Origin: Vreelandella nigrificans
GTDB lineage: Bacteria > Pseudomonadota > Gammaproteobacteria > Pseudomonadales > Halomonadaceae
Length of the DNA: 64,000 nt
Direction of reading: 5' to 3'
Assembly: GCF_002374315.1 (NCBI RefSeq)
Contig: NZ_NWUX01000004.1
Span: 186,001 to 250,000, forward strand
How positions within the stretch are numbered: position 1 is the stretch's first letter; the number at the start of each line of letters is the position of its first letter. Under the pieces are notes generated by a model. That model worked only from the letters and a program-made list of their open reading frames with translations. It was not told the DNA's origin and ran no database searches. The translations under genes and the position numbers were made by a program. Of the stretch, positions 52,170 through 61,652 are shown one piece after another.

Positions 52170-52186
52170 TAGTATGGCTCATACTA
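52170..52186. promoter_or_regulatory. Candidate operator upstream of the small exported gene
   Basis: TAGTATG and CATACTA flank GCT, a 7-bp-arm perfect dyad inside an AT-rich run that likely contains the -10/-35 of the 57-aa gene. Confidence 0.4.
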
Positions 52187-52267
52187 AATTTTAGAATGAA
52201 TGGGCTGTGGTACATTGAATAGCCGGTGCCAAGCCCCTCTGAGCAAGCCCCTCTGAGATAGGTGTAG

Positions 52268-52501
52268 GGCATAACTGATAAACAAGAATGGGATCAGAAA
52301 CGTTGCTGTGCAGGGCGGAAAGGCGAGAAGTTTTTAGCCGGCAAGGCTACTTTACGTTGTCGAAAATGTCTCGTATCTGGTGAGTACTGGGTGGGTGGAT
52401 ACGTCGACGGTACATTTGCCGATTACTTCAAGGCCATGAAAGGGCGAGAAGTTTTCCGCCCTCCGGCCATATATTCATTAGTCGTAAGCTATAAGTCGTG
52501 A
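52268..52501 (+). pseudogene. Start-less open frame with four cysteines
   Basis: A 77-codon open stretch with no ATG, GTG or TTG at its head. The translation has two Cys pairs, RCCAGRKG and RCRKC, followed by SGEYWVGGYVDGTFADYFKAM. The arrangement hints at a zinc-ribbon-like fragment of a lost gene. Chance openness at this length is a few percent, so it may be meaningless. Confidence 0.25.
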
Positions 52502-52722
52502 CTCAGTCGGATATCCCCCCCGCATGATAATTATGAATATGTTAATTATCTGAATAGCCACTATAAAACTGATAACATATTGATTTTATATGATTATAAA
52601 GAGGTCTTTGCATCTATGTGCTTTGCTCGCTTAGGTATGCGGGTCAACCTGAGAGGTATTGGTAGCGCGACCACGTAAACGTAACACTGACCTGCACTGT
52701 CATTCCTGTGCAGGTAACTACC

Positions 52723-54225
52723 ATGTTGCAAACCACTGATGCCGTTGAACGGGCATCCTACGCGGAAGTCTCTGCTTTCAAGCCAATCTCACTTGTCATG
52801 GGAGTCATCATTGGCTTAGGTGTTTTCTTCCTTCTGCCTGATACGCTGGCCTTCAATGCTCGACTTGTCGCTGGTATCGCTATGTTGATGGCTACCTGGT
52901 GGATGACGGAGTCGATTCCTATTCCTGCCACGTCATTGCTGCCGCTGGTGCTATTCCCTTTTTTCGATATTGCTTCGGTTGGTGCGACCGCCTCGCCCTA
53001 TGCTCACAGCATTGTCTTTCTAGTATTGGGAGGCGTGCTGTTGGGCCTGGCAACGCAGCGTTGGAATTTACACCGCCGCTTCGCGCTACTGACGGTACTC
53101 GCCGTGGGTACCAAGCCTGCTCAAATTGTCTTTGGTCTGATGTTCGCTAGCTGGTTTATCACCATGTGGGTCAGTAATACCGCCACCGCAGTGATTATGG
53201 TGCCAATCGGAGGCTCGATCATCGCGCTAGTAAAGTCACTGGGTAACGGTGATGACACGCCCAAGTTTTCTGCCGCTGTGCTATTGGGCATTGCCTATGC
53301 CATCACCATTGGCTCTATGGCCACGTTGATCGGCCAGCCGCCAATGGCCCTCATGCGTGCTTATATGGAAGACACCCACGGGCTTAGCATTAGCTTTGGT
53401 CACTGGATGCTGGTGGGGGTGCCGTTCTCATTCACCATGCTGATGTTGGCTTGGTTAGTGCTTAACAAGCTGGTGTTCCGTTCGGAAGTTGAGAATATCC
53501 ATGGCGGGAGGACAATGATCGAGGCAGAACTTAAGGGAATGGGCCGTTTATCGCCTGAAGAGTCGCGTGTGTTGATGGTCTTTGCCGGGGCAGTGTTCTG
53601 TTGGGTCTTCGTGCCGTTAATCGCGGGACTTCCTGTAGTGCAGAGTGTGCTGCCTTGGTTGGGTAACATCAACGACACCAGTGTGGCGATTCTTGCGGCT
53701 ATTCTGATGTTTGTGATTCCGGCCTCTAAAGGAAAAGGTGCGCTGCTGGAGTGGTCGGCTACTCGGGACGTGCCCTGGGGAGTGCTGATTCTATTTGGGG
53801 GTGGCCTAACACTTTCAGCCCAGTTCACTGCCACTGGCTTGAGTGCTTGGGTTGGCGAGAGCGTCTCGGGGTTGTCGGGGCTACCGCCAATTTTGATTCT
53901 AGCTATCACGGCTATCGTCATTATCCTATTGACCGAGCTAACCAGTAACACGGCGACGGCGGCGGCCTTCTTTCCGATTATGGGATCTATCGCCGTTGGG
54001 TTGGGTATTGAACCCTTCCTGATGACCATTGTGGTTACCTTTGCCGTGAGCTGCGCCTTTATGTTGCCCGTGGCGACACCTTCCAATGCGGTGGCTTTCG
54101 CAACAGGGGATCTTCCGATCAAGAACATGATCCGGGCAGGTATTTGGCTCAACGTCATCGGCTTACTGATGATTATGATTGCGCTCTACACCATTGTTCC
54201 TCTGGTATTTGGTGTCTCTTTCTAA
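52723..54225 (+). CDS. DASS (SLC13) sodium:dicarboxylate symporter
   Basis: A 500-aa inner-membrane protein with about 11-12 helices. The two Ser-Asn-Thr motifs of the family are visible: VSNTATAVIMVPIG (about residue 152) and ELTSNTATAAAFFPI (about 410), which bind Na+ and substrate. WWMTESIPIPATSLLPLVLFP is the usual early block. It imports C4-dicarboxylates or citrate-like acids with Na+. I chose the ATG at 52723; a GTG at 52708 is less well placed. Monocistronic, downstream of a long AT-rich region. Confidence 0.92.
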   Translation: MLQTTDAVERASYAEVSAFKPISLVMGVIIGLGVFFLLPDTLAFNARLVAGIAMLMATWWMTESIPIPATSLLPLVLFPFFDIASVGATASPYAHSIVFLVLGGVLLGLATQRWNLHRRFALLTVLAVGTKPAQIVFGLMFASWFITMWVSNTATAVIMVPIGGSIIALVKSLGNGDDTPKFSAAVLLGIAYAITIGSMATLIGQPPMALMRAYMEDTHGLSISFGHWMLVGVPFSFTMLMLAWLVLNKLVFRSEVENIHGGRTMIEAELKGMGRLSPEESRVLMVFAGAVFCWVFVPLIAGLPVVQSVLPWLGNINDTSVAILAAILMFVIPASKGKGALLEWSATRDVPWGVLILFGGGLTLSAQFTATGLSAWVGESVSGLSGLPPILILAITAIVIILLTELTSNTATAAAFFPIMGSIAVGLGIEPFLMTIVVTFAVSCAFMLPVATPSNAVAFATGDLPIKNMIRAGIWLNVIGLLMIMIALYTIVPLVFGVSF

Positions 54226-54466
54226 CCAGTGGTTATTAACATCATTAGTAGCGATTCGGATTTGGTGCTGATTAATCTTTGCTCTAGGTCTTGAAGATAA
54301 CGTGTGCCTGGACAGTAATTACCCTGGCACACTCCAACGCCGCGCTGGTCGAGAGCACCGTCGCTCTATGCGAGAGACATGGGCGCCCGGTGGCTACCTG
54401 GCAGCAAGCGCATGAGAGATTTGGGTTATAAACAAAAAATGACAACGAATAAGTAGGAGTAAAGAG

Positions 54467-54868
54467 ATGACAAATGCCACTGTCGTGGGTAATGCACCGG
54501 AGATTGATGAGATTAAGCGCGTTGTACAGCTGTATGTTGATGGCTTTCAGGGCAGTATAGAAAAGCTTCAGGAAGCATTTCATAAGAATGCGTGGATTTT
54601 TGCTCTAGACGCTGATGGCGCCTTGGCAACCGACCTAATCAGCGACCGCTTCGAACGCTGGGCGAATAGCCAGCGAGTGGTCAAGAGCCGCTTTATTGCC
54701 ATCACTCAGGCCGGAGAGGTCGCCAGTGTGCTGCTAGGCTTTGATAATAGTGAAAATCTTGAGGATTCCTGGGTAGATGTGATTGCGCTACTCAAGATAC
54801 AAGGCACTTGGAAAATCACCAATAAGACCGCTGCTCATAGCAGTCGCGCGGCATGGGCCAAGCCGTAG
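54467..54868 (+). CDS. Putative lumazine-binding / SnoaL-like family protein
   Basis: A 133-aa protein of the NTF2-like fold. EIDEIKRVVQLYVDGFQGSIEKLQEAFHKNA (blocks, residues 11-41) is the helical N-terminus of the Lumazine_bd_2/SnoaL group, SWVDVIALLKIQGTWKITNK the final strands. Such small proteins bind small molecules or catalyse simple aldol or hydrolysis reactions; no specific role. AGGAG precedes the ATG. Divergent/convergent neighbours are unrelated. Confidence 0.75.
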   Translation: MTNATVVGNAPEIDEIKRVVQLYVDGFQGSIEKLQEAFHKNAWIFALDADGALATDLISDRFERWANSQRVVKSRFIAITQAGEVASVLLGFDNSENLEDSWVDVIALLKIQGTWKITNKTAAHSSRAAWAKP

Positions 54869-54939
54869 TCGGCTCGACAGGGGGCAATGTGAGAAAGACG
54901 GCAGTGGTGATACCACTGCCGTTTTGGGTTGTGGCGACT

Positions 54940-56241
54940 TTAGGTTAAATATGCGAGAGCACCTACTGCCATGGCTTCGATGCCAGTGCGTAGAGTGACG
55001 TCGTTGCCTGGGTAATAGTAGGGCGAGTGTGGCATTTCAAGGTGGCGCATTTTCTGTGACACGCTTGCCCCTGAGGTTTTTGCCCAGCGCGCGGCAGGCG
55101 TGGCGCCAATAAACCAGTAGACGTAGGGAATATCTTCGCCACCAAAACCGCCTGCCTCGGTATTACCAAAGAGCGGGAAATCTTCACTACCGTTAATACG
55201 TGGCATGGCGTAGAGGTTGGCATTACCAAAGTGCCTCGCGTGGGCGCGGCGAACATGCTCTACCGCCATCGGATCGTTGTGTAGGGTGATAGTCCCATTT
55301 AGCACTCGAAATTCCGGCGGGTTGGGCGAACGGCCTGCCTCGCATTCTGCGCGGATGATTCGCTCAATAGACGCCACTACTTGGCTATGCAGTGCATCAT
55401 CAAAGCTACGGATATTAATCTCAAGCTCTGCGAAGTGGGGAATGATATTTGCCTGGGTACCCGCGTGAAGCTTTCCTACGGTGACTACCACTGTTTCTTC
55501 CGGTGGCACTTCCCGGGAAACGATACTCTGAAGGCGGGTGATAACATGCGCAGCAATCACTACCGGATCTACCGTTTGTGCGGGCATGGAGCCGTGGCCC
55601 CCAGCACCATGAATAGTCACCGCCAAATTAGTACATGCGGCCATGGCGCTCCCAGAGATATGCCCAACGCTGCCTGCTAATGCTGGCATATTGTGTTGCC
55701 CTAAAATGATGTCTGGGCGTGGGAAACGCTCATAGAGACCATCATTTAACATCGCTTTGGCGCCGCCAAAAATCTCTTCAGCAGGCTGACAGATCAGCAT
55801 CAACGTGCCGGACCAGTGCTGCTTTAGCGCTGCCATCACAGCTGCTGCCCCCACTATACAGCTGCTGTGTAGGTCATGCCCGCAGGCGTGCATCAGTGGT
55901 ACTTCATTGCCATCCGCTGCAGTAGTAGTTTCTTTACTGGCAAAATCGAGCCCAGTCTCCTCCTTGATGGGAAGGGCATCCATATCGCCACGCAGCATGA
56001 CGGTAGGGCCAGTTCCGTTATTAATTAGAGCGACGACGCCAGTGCCGCCTACGCCGCGTGTCACTTCATAGCCAAGACTTTCCAAAGCATCGGCGAGTCG
56101 CGCACTAGTTTTATACTCCTGGAAGGGAAGCTCGGGCGTCCGATGCAACTCACGGTATAGCGTTTGAATATCTACGAACGTTGCCTCTGCCTGTTTGCTG
56201 ATAGCATCTTTTAAATTGAAACATTCTGTTTGGGTAGCCAT
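54940..56241 (-). CDS. M20-family amidohydrolase (HipO-like)
   Basis: A 433-aa metal-dependent amidohydrolase. MRGDMDALPIKEETG (about residue 78) carries the first metal region, HACGHDLHSSCIVGAA (about 116) the second, and CQPAEEIFGGAKAM (about 150) the Glu-Glu catalytic pair. The dimerisation domain lies at about 205-320. Relatives hydrolyse N-acyl amino acids, hippurate or indole-acetyl amino acids. The C-terminus SQKMRHLEMPHSPYYYPGND supplies the last metal His. It forms an operon with the SSS symporter upstream (16-bp gap), which likely imports its substrate. If that is an aromatic amide such as hippurate, it would fit the region; this is speculative. Confidence 0.9.
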   Translation of the reverse strand: MATQTECFNLKDAISKQAEATFVDIQTLYRELHRTPELPFQEYKTSARLADALESLGYEVTRGVGGTGVVALINNGTGPTVMLRGDMDALPIKEETGLDFASKETTTAADGNEVPLMHACGHDLHSSCIVGAAAVMAALKQHWSGTLMLICQPAEEIFGGAKAMLNDGLYERFPRPDIILGQHNMPALAGSVGHISGSAMAACTNLAVTIHGAGGHGSMPAQTVDPVVIAAHVITRLQSIVSREVPPEETVVVTVGKLHAGTQANIIPHFAELEINIRSFDDALHSQVVASIERIIRAECEAGRSPNPPEFRVLNGTITLHNDPMAVEHVRRAHARHFGNANLYAMPRINGSEDFPLFGNTEAGGFGGEDIPYVYWFIGATPAARWAKTSGASVSQKMRHLEMPHSPYYYPGNDVTLRTGIEAMAVGALAYLT

Positions 56242-56257
56242 GTTATTCTCCAGGCGT

Positions 56258-57715
56258 TCAATGGGAGTGTGTTGAGGTAGGAGCTGTAAGGGCAGGCTTA
56301 ACGAGCCACTGCCAAGCTGTCACAACGCCAACGTTGAGCAGCATTGCCCAGACCCCAGCGTGCCAGCCAAGTGGAGAGCTCCAGGCGAACTCCATCAGCA
56401 AGTAGGCTAGGCTGCCGAATAGGGCGCCCGCCATGACGCTGGCACGGCGCAGCTGTGGCATAAACAGTGCGCCAATCACCATAGGGAAGAGCTGGACAAT
56501 CAATCCGTAAGCGCCGAGCAGGAGTAGTACCAGCGATGACGGGTTGGCCAGCGCGAACAGGTAAGCAATTAATGAGAGGCCGAGCACGCTCCAGCGTGTT
56601 GCGCTGACGACCGCTTTCTCGCTGGCGCCTTTCATCATGGTGGGACCGAATACATCACGCACCAACACCACGGCAGCGGTATGGGCTAGGTTAGCGCCAG
56701 TAGACATGGCAGCAGCCAGTGCGCCGGAGAGCATCAAACCGATGACCCAGGGCGAGAAGTTGGCCACGTCCATCACCATGCGTAGTAGTACCGTATCAGA
56801 GCGCTCTAAAGGAGTATCGGAGAAGGTCAAGATGCCAGCAAAGCCGATAAACAGCAGCGGCACCAGCAGGTAGGCGTAGAGCGGGTAAAAGACACTGACT
56901 TTGCGCAGTGTTTTGCCACTATCAGCAGAGTAGAACTTCATAAACAGATGCGGCCACATGGCACCGCCGAAAGCGCTGACGAGTACTGCAGTGCTGAAGT
57001 AGCCCCAGTTCATGCCAGTGGCCCCAGGCATGGTCAGATATTCCGGCATGGTTAACTGGATCTGGCTAAACATTTCGCCTACGCCGCCGTAGAGGCGCTC
57101 CGATATCGACAGGCCTAGGAACCAAGCGATGACTATCATCATGATACCTTGGAGTAGGTTGGTCCAGCCGATGCCGTTTAGGCCACTGCAGAAGACGTAG
57201 GCGGCGACCACCAGGAAGGCCAGCAGCGCACCCAGCCAGAACGGAATCAGGCCATCAGTAGCCGCCTGAAACAGTAAGCCGGCACCGGCTATCTGGATGG
57301 TAAGGTAGGGCACCAGTGCAAGCACGCCGATCACCCCGGCCAGCATACCCAGCGTTTTGCTTTGGTAGTGATCGGTAATCATGTCGCCTTGAGTGAGATA
57401 ACCCCGCTCCCGACCTAATTTGGCCACTCGCGGCCCCATGGCCCAAATAGTGATGGGTATTAGCGACAGGTAAGCCAGAATATAAAAGGCTGGTGCACCG
57501 TGCTGATAGCTCCAGCCTGGAGCACCCAGGAATGCAAATGCGGAGAAGATCTCGGCACCGAGGATGAAGAACAGAATCACCACACCCACATGTCGTCCTC
57601 CCGCTACATAGCCCTCCAAGCTTGAATTTTCCTGACCTCGAGCGCGAAGCCCCACCCATAGCACCAGAGCGAGATAAGTTAAGGTGATGCCGACGACAAT
57701 GAACGAATCATTCAT
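56258..57715 (-). CDS. Sodium:solute symporter (SSS family)
   Basis: A 485-aa membrane protein with about 13 helices. GRHVGVVILFFILGAEIFSAFAFLGAPGWSYQHGAPAFY (blocks) is the SSS TM2-TM3 region, RYLTQGDMITDHYQSK-like wording follows at about 118, and ALAAAMSTGANLAHTAAVVLVRD (about 318) is the SSS signature. It imports an organic solute with Na+. The ATG at 57715 is chosen since GAGGTGG lies upstream; it overlaps the DUF3311 gene by 8 bp. The pair DUF3311-SSS is a common two-gene unit. Confidence 0.9.
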   Translation of the reverse strand: MNDSFIVVGITLTYLALVLWVGLRARGQENSSLEGYVAGGRHVGVVILFFILGAEIFSAFAFLGAPGWSYQHGAPAFYILAYLSLIPITIWAMGPRVAKLGRERGYLTQGDMITDHYQSKTLGMLAGVIGVLALVPYLTIQIAGAGLLFQAATDGLIPFWLGALLAFLVVAAYVFCSGLNGIGWTNLLQGIMMIVIAWFLGLSISERLYGGVGEMFSQIQLTMPEYLTMPGATGMNWGYFSTAVLVSAFGGAMWPHLFMKFYSADSGKTLRKVSVFYPLYAYLLVPLLFIGFAGILTFSDTPLERSDTVLLRMVMDVANFSPWVIGLMLSGALAAAMSTGANLAHTAAVVLVRDVFGPTMMKGASEKAVVSATRWSVLGLSLIAYLFALANPSSLVLLLLGAYGLIVQLFPMVIGALFMPQLRRASVMAGALFGSLAYLLMEFAWSSPLGWHAGVWAMLLNVGVVTAWQWLVKPALTAPTSTHSH

Positions 57716-57920
57716 GGCGACCACCTCTGTGGCGAACCACAAAGGCAACCCACATGCCGACAAAAAGAATCAGCATCCAAAGGATGTACCAGAAAAATAG
57801 AAAGGGCAGCCCAAGCACGGTAGGTTCGATACGATTAGCGATCAGGGCGCCGGGCCAGATCATTGCTAGGGTGCACACGGCAAAGTGCAACCCCGTTAGA
57901 AGGTGATAGGTCTTGTTCAT
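57708..57920 (-). CDS. DUF3311 small membrane protein
   Basis: A 70-aa protein with two helices (about residues 5-27 and 35-62; WPGALIANRIEPTVLGLPFLFFWYILWMLIL in blocks). The ATG at 57920 has AGGAAA five bases upstream; in-frame ATGs at 57938 and 57968 are less supported. DUF3311 proteins are encoded directly before SSS symporters and probably assist them. The stop overlaps the symporter start. Confidence 0.85.
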   Translation of the reverse strand: MNKTYHLLTGLHFAVCTLAMIWPGALIANRIEPTVLGLPFLFFWYILWMLILFVGMWVAFVVRHRGGRHE

Positions 57921-58122
57921 AGGTTTCCTGCTCGCCATGGCGAGTCTTGTTATGGGTTGTTGATTCACTATGAAACAAGGATAGAGATACCAAAAATATA
58001 GATTTTAGATGCTAGCCATATCATATAGGCATGGGTGGGCGATGTGGTCTCAAATGGTGGCAGCTGCGTTGAGCTGCCCTTAAAGGCGAGTAAACGAGCT
58101 TATGGGAGGAAATAATTAGCCA

Positions 58123-59013
58123 ATGGAGTTTCGCCAGCTGGAGTATTTTATTGCCGTAGTGGAGACAGGGTCGATTTCTGCTGCTAGCCGAAAAGTGCAT
58201 GTCGCTCAGCCTGCGTTGACACGGCAGATGCGGCTATTGGAAGAAGATGTTGGTACACGGCTTCTTGATCGTCACGCTCGCGGTATTCGATTGACTGTGG
58301 CGGGGCGTGCGCTTTATGGCGAGGCTACACGAATGTTAGATGAACGTGCGGACCTCAAGACGCGTTTGTTGGCGCTGGGTAGTGGTCAAACTGGTAAACT
58401 CAGTCTTGGAGTAACCGTGACGCATTTGTGGGTACCGGAAGTGGCTAGGCTTATGGGCGGCTATCGCCGTCGCTATCCACATGTAGCCCTGGATGTCTTT
58501 CCTCTCCTTTCTGGCCCTCAGCTGGAGAAGCTACAACAGGGTGGCATCGATGTCGGTATTATCTATCACGATGATCATGCACCGTCAGGCATCAAGGCAC
58601 ATCTGCTACAGCGCGATCACTTGATCCTCGCCGTACCTACCACTTCGTCCTGGGCGCAATTGCCACCGACAAACCTAGCGGAGCTTGCTGGGGTTGAATT
58701 TGTATGGGGGTACCGCAGCATTTCACCGGTCTATCACGACCGCGTGGTCGCACACTTTTCACGCTTAAATTTCGAGCCCCACGTAGTGCAGTATGGTGCC
58801 GATAACATCACCATCCTCAGTATGGTGGCGGCAGGTTTGGGTGTGGCGATTGTGCCGGCCGCCAGTCGCAGTCACCCTATGCCAGGCATCCATTTTATAG
58901 AGCTAGATGAGTTAACTACCTGCGATATGCCGTTATGGCTAGCATGGCGAATAGGTAATATTACTCCTGTGCTCGATAATTTTATTCAAATGGCGGTAGA
59001 TATATTTGAGTAA
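58123..59013 (+). CDS. LysR-family regulator
   Basis: A 296-aa regulator. The HTH is at residues 1-60 (MEFRQLEYFIAVVETGSISAASRKVHVAQPALTRQMRLLEEDVG in blocks) and the effector domain at about 92-290. It is divergent from the DUF3311-SSS-amidohydrolase operon with 202 bp between, so it probably regulates that operon. Wording is not close enough to BenM/CatM to call it the cat regulator. It ends 37 bp from the convergent NahR-like gene. Confidence 0.9.
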   Translation: MEFRQLEYFIAVVETGSISAASRKVHVAQPALTRQMRLLEEDVGTRLLDRHARGIRLTVAGRALYGEATRMLDERADLKTRLLALGSGQTGKLSLGVTVTHLWVPEVARLMGGYRRRYPHVALDVFPLLSGPQLEKLQQGGIDVGIIYHDDHAPSGIKAHLLQRDHLILAVPTTSSWAQLPPTNLAELAGVEFVWGYRSISPVYHDRVVAHFSRLNFEPHVVQYGADNITILSMVAAGLGVAIVPAASRSHPMPGIHFIELDELTTCDMPLWLAWRIGNITPVLDNFIQMAVDIFE

Positions 59014-59050
59014 AGCGGGTGCCTTAAACGTTGGCGTTCGTCAAAGCCCT

Positions 59051-59956
59051 TTACTCAGAAAACATGCTAAACATCAGCCCCCGCAACCAGCGGTTGCCGG
59101 GATCTTGATGAAACCGGCGGTGCCAGAAGAGGTTGATGGGAATCTCTGGAAACGCGAGAGGGTGCTGACGAACGGTGAGCCCAAATCGTTCACACGTCGC
59201 TTCGGCCAGCTTCCCCGTCACCGTTACCACTAGATCGCTGCTGCTCACAATGTAGGGAACGGCAGCGAAATGCGGCAGCGTTAATCTAACCGGGCGCTTA
59301 ATACCAGCGTTTGCTAGCTGCTCTTCTACTTCCCCGTGGCCGGTTCCCTGCGCAACGACAACGGCGTGATGGGCTGAGCGAAACTCCTCTAAGCCGAACT
59401 CACCTGTGGCGAGTGGGTGGTCATGGCGCATGAGGCAGACATAGCGCTGCACAAATAGCCGCTGTTGATAAAAGCCTGCGCCAAGCTGTGGGATCAGTCC
59501 AACGGCTAAATCGATCTGACCCTCTTCCATCTCGTATTTCAGCTCATTGTTGTGGCTGCGTGCGGTGTGGAGGGAGATACCTGGTGCCGCTTGGGAGAAA
59601 TGCTGCAGTAAGCGTGGCAGAAAAACGATTTCACCAATGTCCGTCATGTTGAGATTAAAGGTGCGCTCACTCAGTGCTGGGTTGAAATCGTCGCGCCGGT
59701 TCAAGGTGTCATTCACTCTGGCTAACGCGTCCGCAATGCCGGGGTGAAGCTGGCTGGCGCGAGGCGTCGGCTGGAGCCCTTGCGAGGTGCGTTCGAAGAG
59801 CTCATCCCCCAATAAGAGGCGCAAACGCTTTAACGCATGGCTTACCGCTGGCTGCGTAAGGCCAAGGTGTAGTGCGACCCGCTGAGTGTTTTGCTCTTGG
59901 TACAGCAGGTCAAACACAACCAGCAAATTCAGGTCGATATTGGCAAGCTTGACCAT
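59051..59956 (-). CDS. nahR: LysR-family regulator, NahR-like
   Basis: A 301-aa regulator. DLNLLVVFDLLYQEQNTQRVALHLGLTQPAVSHALKRLR (blocks, residues 8-46) is the HTH, and the NahR/NodD group landmarks MTDIGEI, GTGHGEV, LPHFAAV and INLFWH follow. NahR activates naphthalene and salicylate genes with salicylate as effector. It is divergent from the salicylate hydroxylase-like gene across 203 bp, which supports a salicylate-responsive role. Confidence 0.88.
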   Translation of the reverse strand: MVKLANIDLNLLVVFDLLYQEQNTQRVALHLGLTQPAVSHALKRLRLLLGDELFERTSQGLQPTPRASQLHPGIADALARVNDTLNRRDDFNPALSERTFNLNMTDIGEIVFLPRLLQHFSQAAPGISLHTARSHNNELKYEMEEGQIDLAVGLIPQLGAGFYQQRLFVQRYVCLMRHDHPLATGEFGLEEFRSAHHAVVVAQGTGHGEVEEQLANAGIKRPVRLTLPHFAAVPYIVSSSDLVVTVTGKLAEATCERFGLTVRQHPLAFPEIPINLFWHRRFHQDPGNRWLRGLMFSMFSE

Positions 59957-60024
59957 CAGGATGCGCTCTGTTGAGGGTTCGACAATAGTCTATTTTCGTC
60001 GCAGGTAGTGTCTTCAACTCTTTG

Positions 60025-60038
60025 ATTCATATTGTTAT
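60025..60038. promoter_or_regulatory. Candidate NahR-type site upstream of the hydroxylase gene
   Basis: ATTCATATTGTTAT resembles the ATTCA...-type NahR half-sites and lies between the divergent nahR- and nahG-like genes, about 122 bp before the hydroxylase start. The match is partial. Confidence 0.3.
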
Positions 60039-60159
60039 TAGCACCGTTTATAGTTCAAATTAAGGGGGCTGTGTGGTGGCCGTTGTTTCATCCTAATAGC
60101 GTTAGGGGCAGAGCGTGAAGCTCACCATGATAACGATAAATCCTTGAGCGGAGTGAAAC

Positions 60160-61446
60160 ATGCCAGCCAAACATACACAGCAAAAACGTCTCTCAATTGG
60201 CATTGTCGGTGGCGGTATCGGTGGCGTAGCCTTCGCCGTCGCGCTATCCCGGGACCGCAACCTTGATGTTCAACTTTTCGAAGCGGCCCCCCAGTTCTCA
60301 GAAATTGGCGCCGGGGTCTCCTTTGGCCCCAACGCGGTAAAAGCCATTCAGCTGCTGGGGTTGGAAGAGGCTTATCAGCGGATTGCCGACTCTTCACCAG
60401 CCCCCTTTGAGGATGTGTGGTTTGAGTGGCGGCGGGGTAGTGATGATGGCTACTTAACTGCCAGTTTAGCCCCTGGTGTGGGCCAGTCTTCAGTTCACCG
60501 TGCCGATTTTCTGGATGCCATTGTCGCCAACCTACCAGATAGCATCGCTCACTTCGGTAAGCGCTGTATCGAGGTGAAGCAAGATACCTATAGCGCCACC
60601 GCCTGCTTTGACGACGGCACGCACTTTACCGGCGATGTGATTATCGGCTTTGATGGCATTAAATCCGCGGTGCGCCGTCATGTCTTGCCCCCAGAGGAGT
60701 ACGGCGAGATAAATCCATTTTGGAGTGGCACCTACGCTTATCGCGGCATGATTCCGACTGACCAACTAGAGGCTGCCTTGGAGGCTAAGGGCAGTGAGAA
60801 GCGCCTAGCGCTGGTGCCCCAGATGTATTTAGGCAGAGACCGGCACATTCTGACCTTCCCGGTTAAACAGTCGCAATTGATTAACGTGGTTGCCTTTATC
60901 ACCGACCGCTCAACAGCTAATCCAGCACTGCCTGAAGGTGAAGAGTGGGTACAAACCGTCACCCAACAGGAGATGCTGGACGTCTTTGAGGGCTGGAGCC
61001 CTGCTTGCCAGGCAATGCTTGAATGCATTCCTGAGCCAACCCGCTGGGCGCTGCATGAGTTACCGGAACTGGCTCACTACCATCGTGGTCGGGTGCTGAT
61101 TGTTGGTGACGCCGCCCACGCGTTAGTACCCCACCAGGGGGCCGGGGCTGGTCAGGCACTTGAAGATGCCTATGTGCTCGCCACTCTGCTGACGGATGCC
61201 AGTTGCCACCGCGACAACGTAAGCGATGTGCTAGCCGCCTTCGAACAGGTGCGCCGTGCACGTACCTGCAAAGTGCAGCGCACTTCTCATGAGGCGGGCG
61301 ATGTATACGAGTATGCGGGTGTTGGTATTGGCAGTGATGAGAGCAAGCTCATCGAGAACCTGGAAAACCGCTTCGATTGGCTCTGGAATCATGACCCCCA
61401 GGATGACGTATTGTCGGCAAGGAAGGCATTAGGGCTAGTCAACTAG
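60160..61446 (+). CDS. nahG: FAD-dependent salicylate 1-monooxygenase
   Basis: A 428-aa flavoprotein hydroxylase. IGIVGGGIGGVAFAVAL (residues 12-28) binds FAD, GQSSVHRADFLDAI (about 110) is a NahG landmark, IGFDGIKSAVR (about 165) the DG motif, and VGDAAHALVPHQGAGAGQALEDAYVLATLL (about 318, blocks) the GD motif. NahG decarboxylates and hydroxylates salicylate to catechol with NADH. Divergent from a NahR-like gene and upstream of catBCA, so catechol is the product used next. Other 2-hydroxybenzoate-type substrates are possible. Confidence 0.92.
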   Translation: MPAKHTQQKRLSIGIVGGGIGGVAFAVALSRDRNLDVQLFEAAPQFSEIGAGVSFGPNAVKAIQLLGLEEAYQRIADSSPAPFEDVWFEWRRGSDDGYLTASLAPGVGQSSVHRADFLDAIVANLPDSIAHFGKRCIEVKQDTYSATACFDDGTHFTGDVIIGFDGIKSAVRRHVLPPEEYGEINPFWSGTYAYRGMIPTDQLEAALEAKGSEKRLALVPQMYLGRDRHILTFPVKQSQLINVVAFITDRSTANPALPEGEEWVQTVTQQEMLDVFEGWSPACQAMLECIPEPTRWALHELPELAHYHRGRVLIVGDAAHALVPHQGAGAGQALEDAYVLATLLTDASCHRDNVSDVLAAFEQVRRARTCKVQRTSHEAGDVYEYAGVGIGSDESKLIENLENRFDWLWNHDPQDDVLSARKALGLVN

Positions 61447-61652
61447 CCTGAGTTACCCACTTAGCAATGAGATAACGTCGATTTTCCAGCGTAGTCTTAT
61501 TCTTTTGTCGCAAGAGACGCCTGTTTCAGTGCGCTTTGGAGAATGCGGTGGAACGCTATAAATAACGGCTGGACATAGGGTTTAGCGCTAGTTCAGCCCT
61601 TAGTAGTGAGTTACTGGTAATAGATCAACACGTGTTTGCAGTGCATTTACAT

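Larger units (their letters stand above)
52054..52722. other. 669-bp intergenic region with repeats and an open frame remnant
   Basis: AT-rich promoter-like sequence lies near both ends. It holds a dyad TAGTATG-GCT-CATACTA (52170-52186), a 14-bp tandem duplication CAAGCCCCTCTGAG (52230-52257), and an open frame without a start (52268-52501). GGCGAGAAGTTTT occurs at 52322 and 52443, 121 bp apart. The DASS gene promoter probably lies in the AT-rich 52510-52620. Confidence 0.5.

Noticed and set aside
52322..52455. Two copies of GGCGAGAAGTTTT as possible insertion sequence ends
   Set aside because: They are direct and not inverted, only 121 bp apart, with no transposase or target duplication.
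54302..54332. Short inverted repeat GTGTGCC...GGCACAC after the DASS gene
   Set aside because: Seven-base arms with a 17-base loop and no T-tract; not convincing as a terminator.
54284..54583. A 99-codon minus-strand frame overlapping the start of the lumazine-binding-like gene
   Set aside because: It overlaps the better supported 133-aa gene with its AGGAG site and shows no recognisable domain.
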